Shown: positions 32,265 through 44,095, counted from the stretch's first letter. The stretch is 64,000 nt of DNA from Pomacea canaliculata (GCF_003073045.1 NC_037599.1:25396695-25460694); one strand, 5' to 3'. The notes: a model not told the origin generated them from the letters alone. Numbers and translations: made by a program.

Positions 32265-33086
32265 TACAGTGGAACCTAGCGAACGCCTCGGATAGCGAAT
32301 ATTTCGGTTAACGAACAAAAGTTTCATTAAAAGTTTGTCTCTGATAGCGAACAAAATTTCGGATAACGAACAGCCACGTGACCGACCAGCATGTCATCAT
32401 TCGCGCTCGAGACACAGTTACGATCGGTCGTTACTTATCTGTGTGCATCCTTCTTATTTAGTGATTTTTTGCTTTATTTTAATAAGATAATCCTCAATCA
32501 TGGCTCCAAAGAAGATTAAGAGCAATTAATAGTAGCGAGGTAATGACAAGGAAGCGGCCAACAAATGAATTGAAAAAGGAAATGATTTCAAAGTATGAAG
32601 GTGGCATGCGTCTGTCGGATGTGTGATGTTGTATTACCGAAGAGTTTTACAAAAAAGACAGAAGGAACAGACACTGGACAAGCTTTTTCCTTTAACCTAA
32701 AAGTTAAAGAAAAGGGAAGTCACCCCCGATTTTATAATGTCACGTGTGCTCATGGAGGGGGAATCAAAGCAGTCATTCCACCCCTTCCTCCCCACACCTG
32801 CTCCCACCCAAGCCGTCAAAACGGCGAGTTTTCTTATGTTTAAATGCTTTCGTTAATGTTTTTATGTTTATTTAACTCCATTCATGTTGTATTATAACTG
32901 TTCTCATTAAAACAAATACCTATATAGCCTGTAACTTTAAAATATTAGCGAGTCAACAGGGGCTGGGAACCAATTAAATCTATTTCCTTTATTTCTTATG
33001 GAAAAAATTGTTTCGGATAACGAACATTTCGGATAACGAACAGCTTTCCAGAACGGATTAAGTTCGTTAACCGAGGTTCCACTGTA
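32265..33086 (+). mobile_element. Tigger-type (Tc1/mariner) DNA transposon, internally deleted
   Basis: The element at 32267-33084 is flanked by TA on both sides. Its inverted ends are CAGTGGAACCT...CGGATAGCGAA and its complement ...TTAACCGAGGTTCCACTG, with internal TTCGGATAACGAAC sub-repeats. A short frame near 32549 reads MTRKRPTNELKKEMISKYEG and GGMRLSDVC, the CENP-B-type helix-turn-helix of Tigger transposases. The MAPKKIKS leader just upstream ends in stops. The DDE domain is missing, so it is a non-autonomous deletion derivative. Confidence 0.9.
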
Positions 33087-34136
33087 CTATTTAAATTCGG
33101 AGAGGACACAAAATGTACGAGGATAATGCCACTTAAGCCAGCAAGATAAATACTAACATTAGCTTTGTAGCTCACTCTTTCCATATATACATGCATGGAC
33201 ATAAACAGCTCAGGTCTGTTTTAACATGATGGGTGATACATACTTAGTACAAAACTACCACCCACAGAAGTGACAAGATTTTAACACACAATTCTTTCAA
33301 TATTGCAGCAAATAATTTATGATAACCTGATTCATGCCTACCCGACATCTTGGATTGTACCTTTCACCTGATAACTTACCTGTTCAAAGCATTAAAAGGA
33401 AATATCTTGGCTATTCTGGCCATGATTGTACTAAGTTCTGTTACAAAATACTAAAAATCTCAGGGCACAGCCAAATCTTATCAAAAGAGAAAAAAAGGGT
33501 TTTCTGTATTCTGCCTAGCCTTTCAGCAAGTGTACCTACCAGTCCTAAAATTACAAGAAGTCCACAGTAGGTCTGTGTTTATCACCAGTTCCTACTGACC
33601 ATGCCCTTAACAGCCAAGCCCACCAGCAAATCTCTTTTGATCTTCTTTACAAACACCTTAACAACATGCCAACAGTTGAGCTTTTTTTTGTATAAGCGTG
33701 CACGTATACACACACATACAGAGGTGTGCAAAGGCACATCCATGCATATTTACAGACAGGATGCACAATCCAGTGCTCATAATGAGTCCCATTCTAACCT
33801 AGAGTAGAAAAGACCTGAAAATTCTAAACAACTACAGATATAGTCCCTACCTTTGATCAAGAAGATCTGACTGCAATGAGCAAAATCAGTGGTTCATATG
33901 TTATAAGTGACAAACAGAGCTCATCAACATATTGCTGGTGTTCTCTGATAACAGTCTTCCTCAAGAAGGTCCTAACATGCCATCAATCTTATCCCTGGGA
34001 AAGAAAACCCAGTGTCAACCTGACAGTAAACTGGGCAACAGATCATGATGCTGACTAGGTGTCTTCAAATACAAGCAACATTGGAAGCCAGTGTAAAAAA
34101 TAAATAGTCTTAGTGAGTGACAAGTGGGAAAATCAT
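33087..34136. other. 3' flank and UTR of ARFRP1
   Basis: AT-rich DNA downstream of the ARFRP1 stop. No gene or clear repeat is seen, and no minus-strand AATAAA close to the stop. Confidence 0.35.
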
Positions 34137-34227
34137 TCAGGTGATATCTCGTTGTGTGGGTGGCCGGGAGTGTGTATTTCTTTTGATACAGTTTGACAAC
34201 CAGTTGATACTTTCTTGTACGCCATCA
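34137..34227 (-). CDS. ARFRP1: ARFRP1 exon 7 (terminal)
   Basis: Acceptor TTGTGCAG, phase 2, DGVQESINWLSNCIKRNTHS then RPPTQRDIT and TGA. Human: GVREGIEWMVKCVVRNVHRP and PRQRDIT. Confidence 0.95.
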
Positions 34228-37200
34228 CTGCACAAAAAGATATTACCCACATGAAAAAAGAAGTCAGTGCTCAATGCAAAGCATAACTATACATCCACTA
34301 TTTACAGCTATGTACAGCATGTAACCCTCTGTATACAGCTATAAACACCACACACCCTCTATATAGAGCTATGCGTATCACACACCCTCTATGTAGTTAT
34401 GTACATCAGCCTCTGTACAACTAGGTACATCATGTACATGAAGCAAACGGTATCCACTATATACCCATCTACAGCTATGTATATCACACACCTGCTATAT
34501 GTATGTTACATCACTAGCCCTATTCAACTAGCTACACCTCTATATACAGCTATGTACACCACACCCTCCATATAATTTTGTACATCATAACCCTCTATAC
34601 AACTAGGTACACCACGTACACACAGCAAAAGGTTTCCTCTACATACCCTCTCAGTGCAGAAACCCCATCTGTTCGACAGTCTCTGCTGCCAACAACCTCA
34701 GGAGTCGGGTTAAATACATGTCTGATGTCACTCACAGTCAGGCAATCCTGCAAGTTAGTGACACAAGAAGTTTACTCATGAATGTGTATTACTGGACTGC
34801 TTGCTGATAATTTTTTCAGTTAACTACTTAAAGAAGGCAGGTGTATACAAAGCTTTTGGTTTAGCCATGTTTCAGCTTAACTATTAGAATGAGCCTGGCG
34901 TATACAAAGCTTCCGGTTTAGTCAAATTCATTGCTTAGGCTTGCCAACAAACCATTTCTAGTTTGTGAGATTCCAAAAATGACAATCATTTTGACATGCA
35001 CATTTTTAAAACACATTCTCTACACAAAATCAGGTCATGATTAATCACCATCTCACACAACAGCTTGCATGTCACTGGGTTAGGGACTCACCTCTAAGTC
35101 CTGCTTGTTAGCCAGCAGCAGGAGCGGTACACCTCTCAAAGAGGAATTGAAGACCATTTTGTCTACAGAAAAAAACATTTCTTGTCGATGACAAGCCTAG
35201 CACATGAAAATACTGTTTACAATGTCTTGACAAAATATTATGAAAATACAATGGGCAGCACAAATGAATAAGAGTGTGATCGTAGAAATCTGCAAGACAA
35301 CACCTCGTGCAAAACAACTAGGATAGCAATAGCATCAACATTTTTATATCGAAAGTGGTGTCCCTTTGACTTAAAGACTTGAGGGGGCACACTCCCTGGA
35401 TTTGTTTTTTTTCTTGGATTTGTTGTGCTTGTAATCCTGTTGTACTACCTGCACTTTTTTAAAAATGTCATCAGCGTTGAGTTTGACTGTTTACTTGCCT
35501 GTGGCTTTTATCTATTCCTTTGCTTATTTCAACTTTCTCATCGCCATCAATTCTCTTTGGTTAGCGTCATCACAGTTTCCTTATTTTTACAAGTCGTCCA
35601 TGGGATAGTGCCAATCAGTTATTGCACTGCAATTTCTGCTTTGTGATCACCTGGATATTCTCCTGACAATTTGATCTATGTGATTGATAACTGGTCTATT
35701 ATGCGCCAGTCCAATGACTGTAGATCTTCTCACTCATTGACATCTTGATCTATGAATGTCATCCGGCAGAAGAATGACCTGGCATTCCCATTAACTTTAC
35801 AGATTCACTGGAATTTTTTAGTTGTCTTGTGTTTTTGTGATTTGTAAAGTATGGAGAGCCGGGGATGCTAAGCTATAAAAGCTCAAAACATGATTACTAT
35901 TGAACATGTCTATACTTTTACATTCTTGAACACATTTATAGCAAAAAGAATGATGCACACAAAGTAAGACTGAAGTTCCTGGCACAGCTGAAGCATTGAA
36001 AGAGATGAATGCTTTCGCTGAAGAAGTGGGAGAATGTAAATATACACTTCCTGTTCTTGTATCACTGTTTGTCTTCAGGTTAATTACTTACAGGTGAGAA
36101 TCATGATAACTACTTCTTTACTTTTTGTAAAATCGAGCAGATACATACCAAATGCCATTTTGGATTCCTCAATCCGATCTCTGTCTGAAGAATCCACAAC
36201 ATAGATGACTGCATGTGTTTCTGCATAATACTGCAAAAATGCAAATACTGTATAAGATAGTAAGAATCAAACACTGCATAAGACATATGAACTGCATATG
36301 CACACTCATAGGACAATAACAACATAAACACTGTTTAAGACAATGAAAACACAAGCACTGTATAAGACAGCAAGAAAACAAGCACTATATAAAACAGTGA
36401 GAACCCAAACACTTCTGACAGAAGTAAGAACATTAATAATGTGAAAAATTGATAACATAAATATTGCATAAGACACTGAGCACAGACACTGCATAAGACA
36501 CCAAAAATACAAACACTGAATAAGAAAACAAAAATAGAAATACAGCTAGTGAAACTCTACATATCTATCCCCGTATTTAAATTCCAGAAAGAAAATCTTG
36601 TGGTTAACATAAAAAAGGCACTTTATTGTTTTGAAATTGATTTTCATAACAAGCGATGACTATACTGATACATTTCTACAATGTAGCCTACTTAAAAATG
36701 TAGGTCTGTATTTTGGAAGGCTCTGCCAAAGAGCTCTTTCCAGTGACCTGGACTGTAAATGTCTCTTGACCCTGCAAGATCATCTGACCTTATCCCACAG
36801 GGACTGCAGTTCCTCCTGACCACCAAGGTCCCAGAAATTCAATCGTGTTTTCCCAAGGTCAATCTTGCCAACTGTATGAAGGAGACAAAACTATTATTAA
36901 GTTGGCAAGATTTAATAAATAACACCAATTTTTCTAATATTAATTCACACTAAAACAACTCTAAAGATAAGTTACTAAAATGGTATTAAAGTGATGCTAA
37001 AATGTATAACTTTTTTAAATAGTAACATTAATAAGAAAGGAAATACTTTAGAATCTTAGCACTAAAGTAATAACTCAGAGCAGTTTCATAAATTTGATCT
37101 AAACAGACACTGTGCATCACAATCTTACTATTCAGTCCAACTGTTGTAGTGACTTTAGCCAAATTCATGCCTTTGTAGCCCTTGTTGAATTTTGTTTTTG

Positions 37201-37668
37201 TTTGCTCCAAAAATGTCTGAAAGAAATAGTTCTACAAATAAAGAAACCAACTAGAAAGGGAATGTATACCAACAGTGACTAGAAGAATTTGTGAATGAAT
37301 TTTGAAGTGAATAACAGAAGAAGATGTCTTGACAAAACTTGTAATAACTGTCATTATATGGCACTCTGTGATTATCGTCATCAAAATATCTAGTTTATTC
37401 AGCTCTTTGTATTCATTATTACATTCATCTGTAGAGATCTAAATGTGGAGTTATTTATTTTTTTCCAACAACTGCTTTTCTAGAATAACTTTCCTGCTCT
37501 GTATTTTTTTAAATATGCAAGCAGCTTGTTTCCAGATAGCATATATGCCGCATACCTTGAGTTGATTAAACTTACTGTCTTTCCAGCATTGTCCAATCCA
37601 AGGATAAGAACAAAAAATTCATCCTTCTGGAATAAATATTTCCAAAGTCCTGATAACAGGGAGTACAT
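34137..37668 (-). CDS. ARFRP1: ADP-ribosylation factor-related protein 1, seven coding exons
   Basis: ARF-family GTPase of the trans-Golgi (yeast Arl3p orthologue) that recruits ARL1 and golgins. Minus-strand exons: 37576-37668, 37129-37216, 36789-36871, 36149-36230, 35092-35162, 34647-34747, 34137-34227. All phases agree and the product is 202 residues (human 201). GTPase motifs: G1 GLDNAGKT (24-31), switch I TTTVGLN (54-60), G3 WDLGGQE (74-80), G4 NKQD (134-137), G5 SAL (169-171), C-terminus RPPTQRDIT. It starts MYSLLSGL with no Gly2, so it is not myristoylated. In the yeast orthologue an acetylated Met-aromatic start binds SYS1, and the MY start is consistent with that. The gene looks intact. 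Confidence 0.97.
34280..34640. repeat. degenerate ~33-36 bp minisatellite
   Basis: Diverged copies of ACAGCTATGTACATCACACA with ACCCTCTATAT fill almost the whole last intron of ARFRP1. Confidence 0.7.
34647..34747 (-). CDS. ARFRP1: ARFRP1 exon 6
   Basis: Acceptor CTTGCAG, donor GTATGT, phase 0 to 2. DCLTVSDIRHVFNPTPEVVG then RDCRTDGVSALR; carries the G5 SAL motif. Confidence 0.94.
35092..35162 (-). CDS. ARFRP1: ARFRP1 exon 5
   Basis: Acceptor TTCTGTAG, donor GTGAGT, phase 1 to 0. Encodes DKMVFNSSLRGVPLLLLANK and QDLE with the G4 NKQD motif. Confidence 0.95.
36149..36230 (-). CDS. ARFRP1: ARFRP1 exon 4
   Basis: Acceptor TTTTGCAG, donor GTATGT, phase 0 to 1. YYAETHAVIYVVDSSDRDRI then EESKMAF. 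Human: YYAECHGVIYVIDSTDEERL. Confidence 0.95.
36240..36530. repeat. degenerate ~33-bp minisatellite
   Basis: Repeated CAAACACTGTATAAGACAGT-type units with much divergence in ARFRP1 intron 3. They produce overlapping open frames on the minus strand that are not genes. Confidence 0.7.
36789..36871 (-). CDS. ARFRP1: ARFRP1 exon 3
   Basis: Acceptor CATACAG, donor GTCAGA, phase 1 to 0. GKIDLGKTRLNFWDLGGQEE then LQSLWDK; carries the G3 motif. Confidence 0.95.
37129..37216 (-). CDS. ARFRP1: ARFRP1 exon 2
   Basis: Acceptor TCTTTCAG, donor GTAAGA, phase 0 to 1. TFLEQTKTKFNKGYKGMNLA then KVTTTVGLN, the switch I region. Confidence 0.95.
37576..37668 (-). CDS. ARFRP1: ARFRP1 exon 1 (coding start)
   Basis: The ATG sits directly after an acceptor (TTTTTTGCAG|ATG), so upstream exons are noncoding. 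31 codons MYSLLSGLWKYLFQKDEF... to GLDNAGKT, donor GTAAGT. Confidence 0.95.
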
Positions 37669-38730
37669 CTGCAAAAAATCAACAATGGTGATGATAATGG
37701 AAGTTGTGTCAGAAGTAGTAATGACAACATGATTGTAAATATATCGATGTGTTATTTAATATAAATTAAAAGAACTGTTATGACAATCTGAAACCTGAAG
37801 TCATTTACATTCTGAACCTACTGCAAAATTTGTACTATCACTACTTTTTCTCAATCTTCTATCATCTCAAATGTTTTGTCTGCACAAGAGAGCTAGATGT
37901 CAACCCCAAAAATATGAACAAAGAGATTCTGTAGGAGCTTGTACAGAAAGAAAAAAATCTCACTGAAGAAAGATACAACTTCTGGCAAGAACCTTTCGAT
38001 CATCACAAAGAAATGAAAATTTCAATAATGTGGGCAAGCACTAGACATTTTTCTTTAAAAATCCTTAAAGATATTGTGCCACTGGAAAGACAGAGAGGTC
38101 AAAAGTCACATTTAAAAAGATAACAACTTCGTTTCACACACAGCTATGTTTATCAGAACACATCACTTGCTTACTGTCTTCTTTACTGTGACATGATAAA
38201 TGCTTTGTCGATCTTATGGAGCTGTCACAACTGCTATCTAAATTTTAATTTGCGCTAAGATTACTTCACATGCTCCAACACCCCATGATCTCAAACATAT
38301 GTTGATGCAGTCCTTGCTTTATCTTCATATGTGTCAGCTGAGCCAAACTTCGTCAACGTCACACAGTGAGACATGGTCTAGCGTCGGAATAACGCCATGA
38401 ATAAAAACATCCGATTATTATGAAAAAAAATGTAATACTGTTCATAAACCTGCTTAAAACTTACGTTACACAGTTTACCCTATAAATACCTAAAGACATC
38501 AACATCGCCCATATCGACTTAACAAAAATAGCAGGAATAATGACCTAACGCAAAAATTGTCACCAGATACCACCCCCCACCCCCCATATAGCCCACATAA
38601 ATCCTATGTGATTCTAAGGTGGGATGGGACACAGAATAAGATTGTAAAATTACAAACTAAACCATCTTATGTGAATCATAGATACCCTAGTACAGATAAG
38701 CACTGAAATACTACGAATGAAAATACTCAC

Positions 38731-38766
38731 GTTTACGTGTTTTTATGTCACATTACAAATCATATC
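38731..38766 (-). other. ARFRP1: probable 5' noncoding exon of ARFRP1
   Basis: A 36-bp block between a good acceptor (TTTGTTTCCACAG) and donor GTGAGT. It contains a short upstream frame that ends within the exon. The distance and strand fit ARFRP1, whose coding start follows an acceptor. It could be skipped in some transcripts. Confidence 0.55.
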
Positions 38767-38829
38767 CTGTGGAAACAAATAAATATGAAAAATTGATAAT
38801 GGAATGAATCACCAGCCCACACAACACTT

Positions 38830-38945
38830 GTTACACACGGGAAGGTAACTCTCTGCAACCGGAAGTCGTGAATGACGAACGCTACCACAGAGTTGTCTTC
38901 CCTGAACCGCTGCTCGCTGGGCTGATACACGGACAACTATAGAAT
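38830..38945 (-). promoter_or_regulatory. candidate ARFRP1 promoter
   Basis: A GC-richer segment with a full ETS-type ACCGGAAGT (38858-38866), directly upstream of the inferred 5' exon. The region also marks the switch to GC-rich sequence. Transcription start not seen. Confidence 0.4.
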
Positions 38946-39126
38946 ATTCAAGTGGTGATCATATACATACTGTTCTTGAAAACTGAATACCTAATAATGA
39001 TTACTTCTGGTGTTTCTCCAAATCTATTTCACGGTAATAGACATTTTTTTTTTGGGGGGGAGGGGGTGTGTCTTAGTTTTCTTGTTCACGTCTTCTCTCA
39101 CCAAACTCCGGAGTTAATGTCTAAGT

Positions 39127-39313
39127 CTCTAGTCCAGTGGTTCTTAACCCTTGGGGTTCGGTGAGTCGGTCTCAGGGGTTCGGCGGAGCCTCCGCCACGG
39201 AGGTCGAGACACACCCGCAATTCGTGATGACACTAAAGAAGGGTTCGGCGAATGTGCAGATGAAACTTGTGGGTTCGGTACCTCAAACAAGCTGAAGAAC
39301 CACTGCTCTAGTC
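39127..39313. mobile_element. 171-bp hAT MITE with 8-bp target duplication
   Basis: The element at 39135-39305 begins CAGTGGTTCTTAACCC and ends with GAAGAACCACTG, typical hAT ends. It is flanked by perfect CTCTAGTC duplications (39127-39134, 39306-39313). The clean duplication and internal GGTTCGG repeats suggest a fairly recent insertion, into a local direct repeat (GTCATTGCA.ACAAGTCCACC at 39311 and 39361). Confidence 0.92.
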
Positions 39314-39724
39314 ATTGCATACAAGTCCACCACAACATTTCAACTCCCGAGTTAGTGTCTAGTCATTGCACACAAGTCCACCACAGCATTTCTCTGTGTA
39401 AAAGTTTTCCTCGTCGGCTACCTCGTCTGTCATCTCCCTCTCAGGCTTGTAGTTCAAGTCAATCTTCTGTTTAAAAATACCGTCAGCTATTAATTCGATG
39501 TCAAGAGAGAATTTTTTTCACAAAAAAAGACTTACACAGAAGGCAAACTTGATAATAAAAATGTTTATTTGTATAGCGCGTTCCCCACCGTTACTGACTG
39601 TCCACAGTTCATGGCAATGGACGAAGATATCGTAATGTGAGAGAAGTCTCATGTTGTAGCTGCTTGGTTAATACAACTTCTCTCTGTACACAAGACAACT
39701 CGTGATGTAAGTTTAACAATCCGT

Positions 39725-39942
39725 TTAACAACCACCTGCAGTCCTGCTGGTGATGCTGAGATAGATGCACTGTGGCTGTATCTTTGTGACTTTGCCTATT
39801 GCTGCATACAGCTGATAGACACATGCCACACTGTCAAACTGCACGATGATCTCTTCTGATGACGATGACTCGTTGATGTTGAGAGTGACCTTCACCTTGT
39901 TTTCTGACGACGGTGGGGAGGTGATGTCTTCAGGCTGACTTG
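39725..39942 (-). CDS. unassigned terminal-exon-like frame
   Basis: Acceptor CTCCACCAG, 72 codons, then TAA. Contains SENKVKVTLNINESSSSEEI and VQFDSVACVYQLYAAIGKVT. It would join in phase 1 to an upstream frame KVKEIEKVDEKVFELEV with donor GTAAGT (ending 40242). A beta-rich protein is suggested, but no family is recognised and no start exon is found. It may be chance or a decayed gene. Confidence 0.25.
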
Positions 39943-40449
39943 CTGGTGGAGAATCAGACAGTTGAGATTAGGAACTAATACAATGATTTGTCACTAATTT
40001 GTCTGACATGACTTTTGTCTGTCTGTCGCCTCTTGTCACTCTGGAATCTACGAGCTTGACCAGCTACTAGTTTGACCAAGTCATCTGCCCCGGGGCCCGT
40101 GCTGGCTCTCAACGGCCCTGAGTTTACGTCTAACAGGTAAGAAAACCAACGAAAAATCCGAAAGTTGCAGTGTCAGGGGATTTCAAGGTGGACTCCAACA
40201 GGAAAGTTGGCAATGAACAGGAGGTTAGGCATCAGACTTACTAACTTCAAGCTCAAATACTTTCTCATCAACTTTCTCAATCTCTTTAACTTTAATTGTC
40301 AAAGCACAACAATGATGTGATGTTTGACACCAGAAAAAAAGCAAAGGTAAAGGTAAGTAAATATCAGAATTTATAAAACAGCCATGTGGTTATCTCCCAT
40401 GCACGGCGAGTTGGGAGGATGTTGACCCAGTGATTGTCACCTCTTAGGT

Positions 40450-41600
40450 TGGAAAGAAGTGACACGTTTGTTTCTTCCCCACCCCAACGATACATCGATG
40501 TTTTCAAGTAGTGGGAAGCTGGACAGCTGAAGGGACACGATTTCTGAATTAAGAGGTTTTGCTGAAAGTGTCTGAAGACTACGAGCAGTGACTTTGGTCT
40601 TGTCAGTGCTGGTCGCCATTCCATGTGAATGTGAACTGTCAGTCAGTCTGTGGGTGAGGTCTTGCAGGTCTGTGTATGTAAGTAGTCAGATGTCAGTGTC
40701 TGTGTCAGTGCCTGTGTCAGTGTCTGTGTCTGTGTCAGTGTCTGTGTCTGTGTCAGTGTCTGTGTCAGTGCCTGCTAACAGGTCTGTCGTCTGAAAACCG
40801 TAGGTTGCAGATCGGTCTTTCATCAGTTGAGGTGAAGTATGATCGTCGTGGAGAGCCCCATCATATGTCCTCCGCGAAGATATTAAAGAACACCGGTGAT
40901 TGGGTTGGGTGGACATCATTGACGTACGTCTACTGTGGTGTGAAAGCAATCTCCTATTTGGTTGTTGACCATTGCTGTACTCACTGAGCTGTTGTACAGC
41001 ACTGCGACGACTTGAACGAGGACACGAGGACACATTCTTCGATGTTAAATTTTCGCAGCTCTTGCCATAGGCCACGTGCCAGACTGTCAAATGCCATTTT
41101 AAAGTCAATAAAGTTGTGGTAGAGGTCCCGCTGGTGCTGAAAATGCTTTCGATGAAAATGCGACAGTTGAAGATCTGCTCAGCTGGTGTGAAGCCTGTTC
41201 TGCTGCTAGCAGCTCTCCTGCGGTGGTTGTGATGCGGTTCTGTGACCTTCCGCGTGACTCGGTAGAGCCTTTGTAGTTATTTCTCCACCCTGTGTCAGCA
41301 GCTCAGTCAGCACATTGTCCACGCCTGGCGACTTTCCTCCCTTCACACTATGTACTGCTTTCTCCACCTCTTCCTGTGGGTCTGGTAGGTCTGCAAGTTC
41401 GCTGTCTCTACAGTGCTCAGTCCACGGGTTGAGTACAGCATTGCTGGAGGTGAGAAGGTGGCCATTGCTGTCTTGGATGACTGGGGTCAAGATCTCGGGT
41501 AGCACACGACAGAGGCTGTCAGTCAGAGAATCAGCTGTAGCTGCTTGTGTACATCATGCTGACGACAGGGGGAGTAAATATCAGCTGAACCTGGTGTAAA
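40450..41600 (-). mobile_element. RTE-like LINE reverse transcriptase, split by microsatellite
   Basis: The minus strand reads DPQEEVEKAVHSVKGGKSPG, then AEQIFNCRIFIESIF-like and NFIDFKMAFDSLARGLWQEL. After it come LYNSSVSTAMVNNQI and ICNLRF.DD, the same family as 8400-10110. The (GACACTGACACA)n block at 40684-40780 interrupts it. Beyond the block it resumes with LQDLTHRLTDSSHSHGMATS. Frame changes show it is dead. Confidence 0.85.
40684..40780. repeat. (TGTCAG/TGTCTG)n microsatellite
   Basis: Hexamer-based repeat grown inside the LINE reverse transcriptase at its LAGTD codons. Open frames through it are artefacts. Confidence 0.95.
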
Positions 41601-42980
41601 AGCTTACGTTTGTCACAGGTCACAGTTGTCTGGCGGAGTGGGAGGAGGGGGGGATCGAGACAGCACTCCGAGATGCGTGCGAGGACAATCGTCAGACATC
41701 AAGGAGTGTTCGGGGTCAGCAATTGTCAAACATAAAGCAGTGTTGGGGTCAGCAACTTCCTGTCGCGCTATTGTCTGGGGTCTGACAGCAGAGTCGCTAC
41801 ATGATGCATGCAGGGTTGGATTTGACGAGCGCCACCCGTCATCACACGCACACCCCGGTCCCCCTCTTGTCTCTGGCTTACCTCAAGCAGCCATGCGTGC
41901 TCGTACCAGCAGCTCTTCCAGCCGGCTGACCATTTCGCAGTTATCACCCATTGTGGACGCGACTATAGGTGTCGCTGCACGAGACGGAAGTCACCGAAAA
42001 ATCCGCCGACAGATGGCGCTTCTTGAGCTATGGGTTGACGTCATTGGATAATAACGGTGCATCCACTAAACACCTTCAAACTTTTGCTCATATCAACATC
42101 GAGAGGTGGGGAACGCTACTTCTCTTACAAAACTGGGAAAACTGTTCATCTTTCTCTCCACGTCTTCACTGTAGACCTCTGACCTCTCACCCCTGACATA
42201 AACTTGACCTGCGGAGGTTTTCTGAAGCTTCAGCCATATTCACTAGCGAGCAGGCTATGGCAGAGATCACCGTGTGTGCTGCTAGCGGCTCTAGGGGGAT
42301 GGGGGTGGGGGAGGCAAGTGTGTGGTTACACACATTGAGGTTGTGCATCCACCTCCTCTGTCTTTGCTCCATTTTGGTGTGGGGGGAGGGGGAGCCCAGC
42401 ATCGCTAGCTATCACGTGCCACAGCAAATTTATGCAACCGGATTTTGCATGCGCAGGAAGCCATGTTTATGATAGTAACGCCACCTGGCGGCATAAAACG
42501 TGATGACATGGCTGACACAGGACAGATAATCTGGCGCCGCCATAAGCCTGCCCCCGGGGCTGTCGTGTGGCCCGTGTGGCGCACAGGTATGCACCGCGTC
42601 TCGTCCCACCACCGGCTCCCTCCCGTCATGGCTGCCCACTGACTTCAAGACACAGCTACCGTCACTGGGCGAATATCTTCCTAGTGAATGTCTGAAATAA
42701 AGCAGGTTAGGACACGAAACTGCTGACATCGGAAAGCTATCTCCCTGATACTGTGGCGCCTCGTCCACAGCTGAGCATCCCATGATGCAACAGTGAGAAC
42801 ACGAAGCCTTGGATGCTTGATGAAAGACAAGAACGGCGTTGGTACAATGTTACCTGCACACAGTGGACTGCATCTATTGCACCTGAACACGATGTAAGCG
42901 ATAAATAAACTAATGTAAGTATATATAACTAATATAATAAGTGACATCTGCAACTACATTAAAATACAGCTCACTGTGTC
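41601..42980. other. GC-rich intergenic sequence
   Basis: No gene recognised. A minus-strand splice donor (GAG|GTAAGC near 41881) follows a short frame MGDNCEMVSRLEELLVRARM and could be a 5' exon, but nothing downstream supports it. A CTCF-like CGCCACCTGGCGGC lies at 42480-42493 and an NRF1-like TGCATGCGCA at 42447. Confidence 0.3.
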
Positions 42981-42999
42981 GGTGAACTTGATCTTCACA

Positions 43000-43032
43000 T
43001 CACATCACATCACATCACATCACATCACATCG
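43000..43032. repeat. (ATCAC)n microsatellite
   Basis: About seven perfect pentamer copies. Confidence 0.95.
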
Positions 43033-43154
43033 CATGCTCACAATTTTGAACAATGATCCCGAGGAACTTAGAATTTTCAAAAAGCACGCGGGCGCGCGAA
43101 CACACAACCAGAAGGAAGGACACACTGCGCTAGTCTTCATTCCGTTCTTGCAAG

Positions 43155-43215
43155 TTTGTATGATGATGATGATGATGTAGTTTTGTAGCGCGCTAGTATC
43201 CGCATCACAAAGATG
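43155..43215. repeat. (GAT)n with repeat-tail sequence
   Basis: A GAT run followed by TTTTGTAGCGCGCTAGTATC, similar to TTTGTATAGCGCG at 39570. Both resemble the 3' ends of invertebrate SINE/LINE elements. Confidence 0.5.
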
Positions 43216-43859
43216 CGCTCAATGAGCGAGTGCCCCAGGGGTTGGGGTTGTTTTGACGAGACCTGTCGGGGTCAGCTGGGGTCTGTCTGCAGCAATCCAC
43301 AACAGAGATAGAAAATTTCCTTTGTTGGAACGCTTCGTGAGTAATAAGATAAAGAAAACACGGTCACACCTCACCACTCTCACAGGTACACTTACATCCC
43401 ACCTCCACCTCCTCGCAGCAGTTGTCGGAGGCGCGTGATGTGATGGGTGAGAGGAGTTTGTGGTGATGCTGACAGCTGACCTCACGATCCCGGTGTATGG
43501 ACCACCTCGTGGTCTTTCCCAGGAAGCCAGTGAGCCTGCTGGTTGTCTTGACCGCCATCATCAACTTCATCTTTTGGGGGAGAGAACTCTGAGTCCCATG
43601 GACTCTCGTGGACAGCGAAGACAAGTTTGGTGACACTAACAACACATTGCAGCTGAAAAATGTGTCACGTGCACATGTCGCAAATAAGGATTTAGTAGCA
43701 AGTAGTGTGATGACGGTGGATGTGCGCGTGTTTCACGTGCAGTCTCGTGCACTTTACACACTCAGGTCTGAGAAAGTGTGGACCACAGAGGTCTACATGT
43801 GAACCACGGGACTCTATAGGGGTGGCAACATGGAGGATCATGGTGATGGTCTATAAATG

Positions 43860-44095
43860 TCGGGACAGGTGTGGTTGTGTGTGTGGTCGTGTGTGTGTGG
43901 TGTGTGGTTGTGTGTGTGGTTGTGTGTGTGGTTTGTTGTGTGTGTGGTCGTGTGTGTGTGTGGTTGTGTGTGTGTGGTCGTGTGTGTGTGTGGTCGTGTG
44001 TGTGGTTGTGTGTGTGTGGTTGTTGTGTGTGTGGTTGTGTGTGTGGTTTGTGTGTGTGTGGTTGTGTGTGTGGTTGTGTGTGTGTGTGAGTGTGT
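43860..44095. repeat. (TGTGTGTGTGGT)n array
   Basis: GT-rich repeat with GGT/CGT interruptions. It yields overlapping Cys/Val-rich (plus) and His/Thr-rich (minus) frames of up to 165 codons, none credible as protein. Confidence 0.97.

Noticed and set aside
40437-40619. Minus-strand frame MATSTDKTKVTARSLQTL with a good donor, like a first exon
   Set aside because: It aligns with the LINE reverse transcriptase segment at 9500-9560 (AYGMETSTEK), so it is the continuation of the RTE-like LINE, not a gene start.
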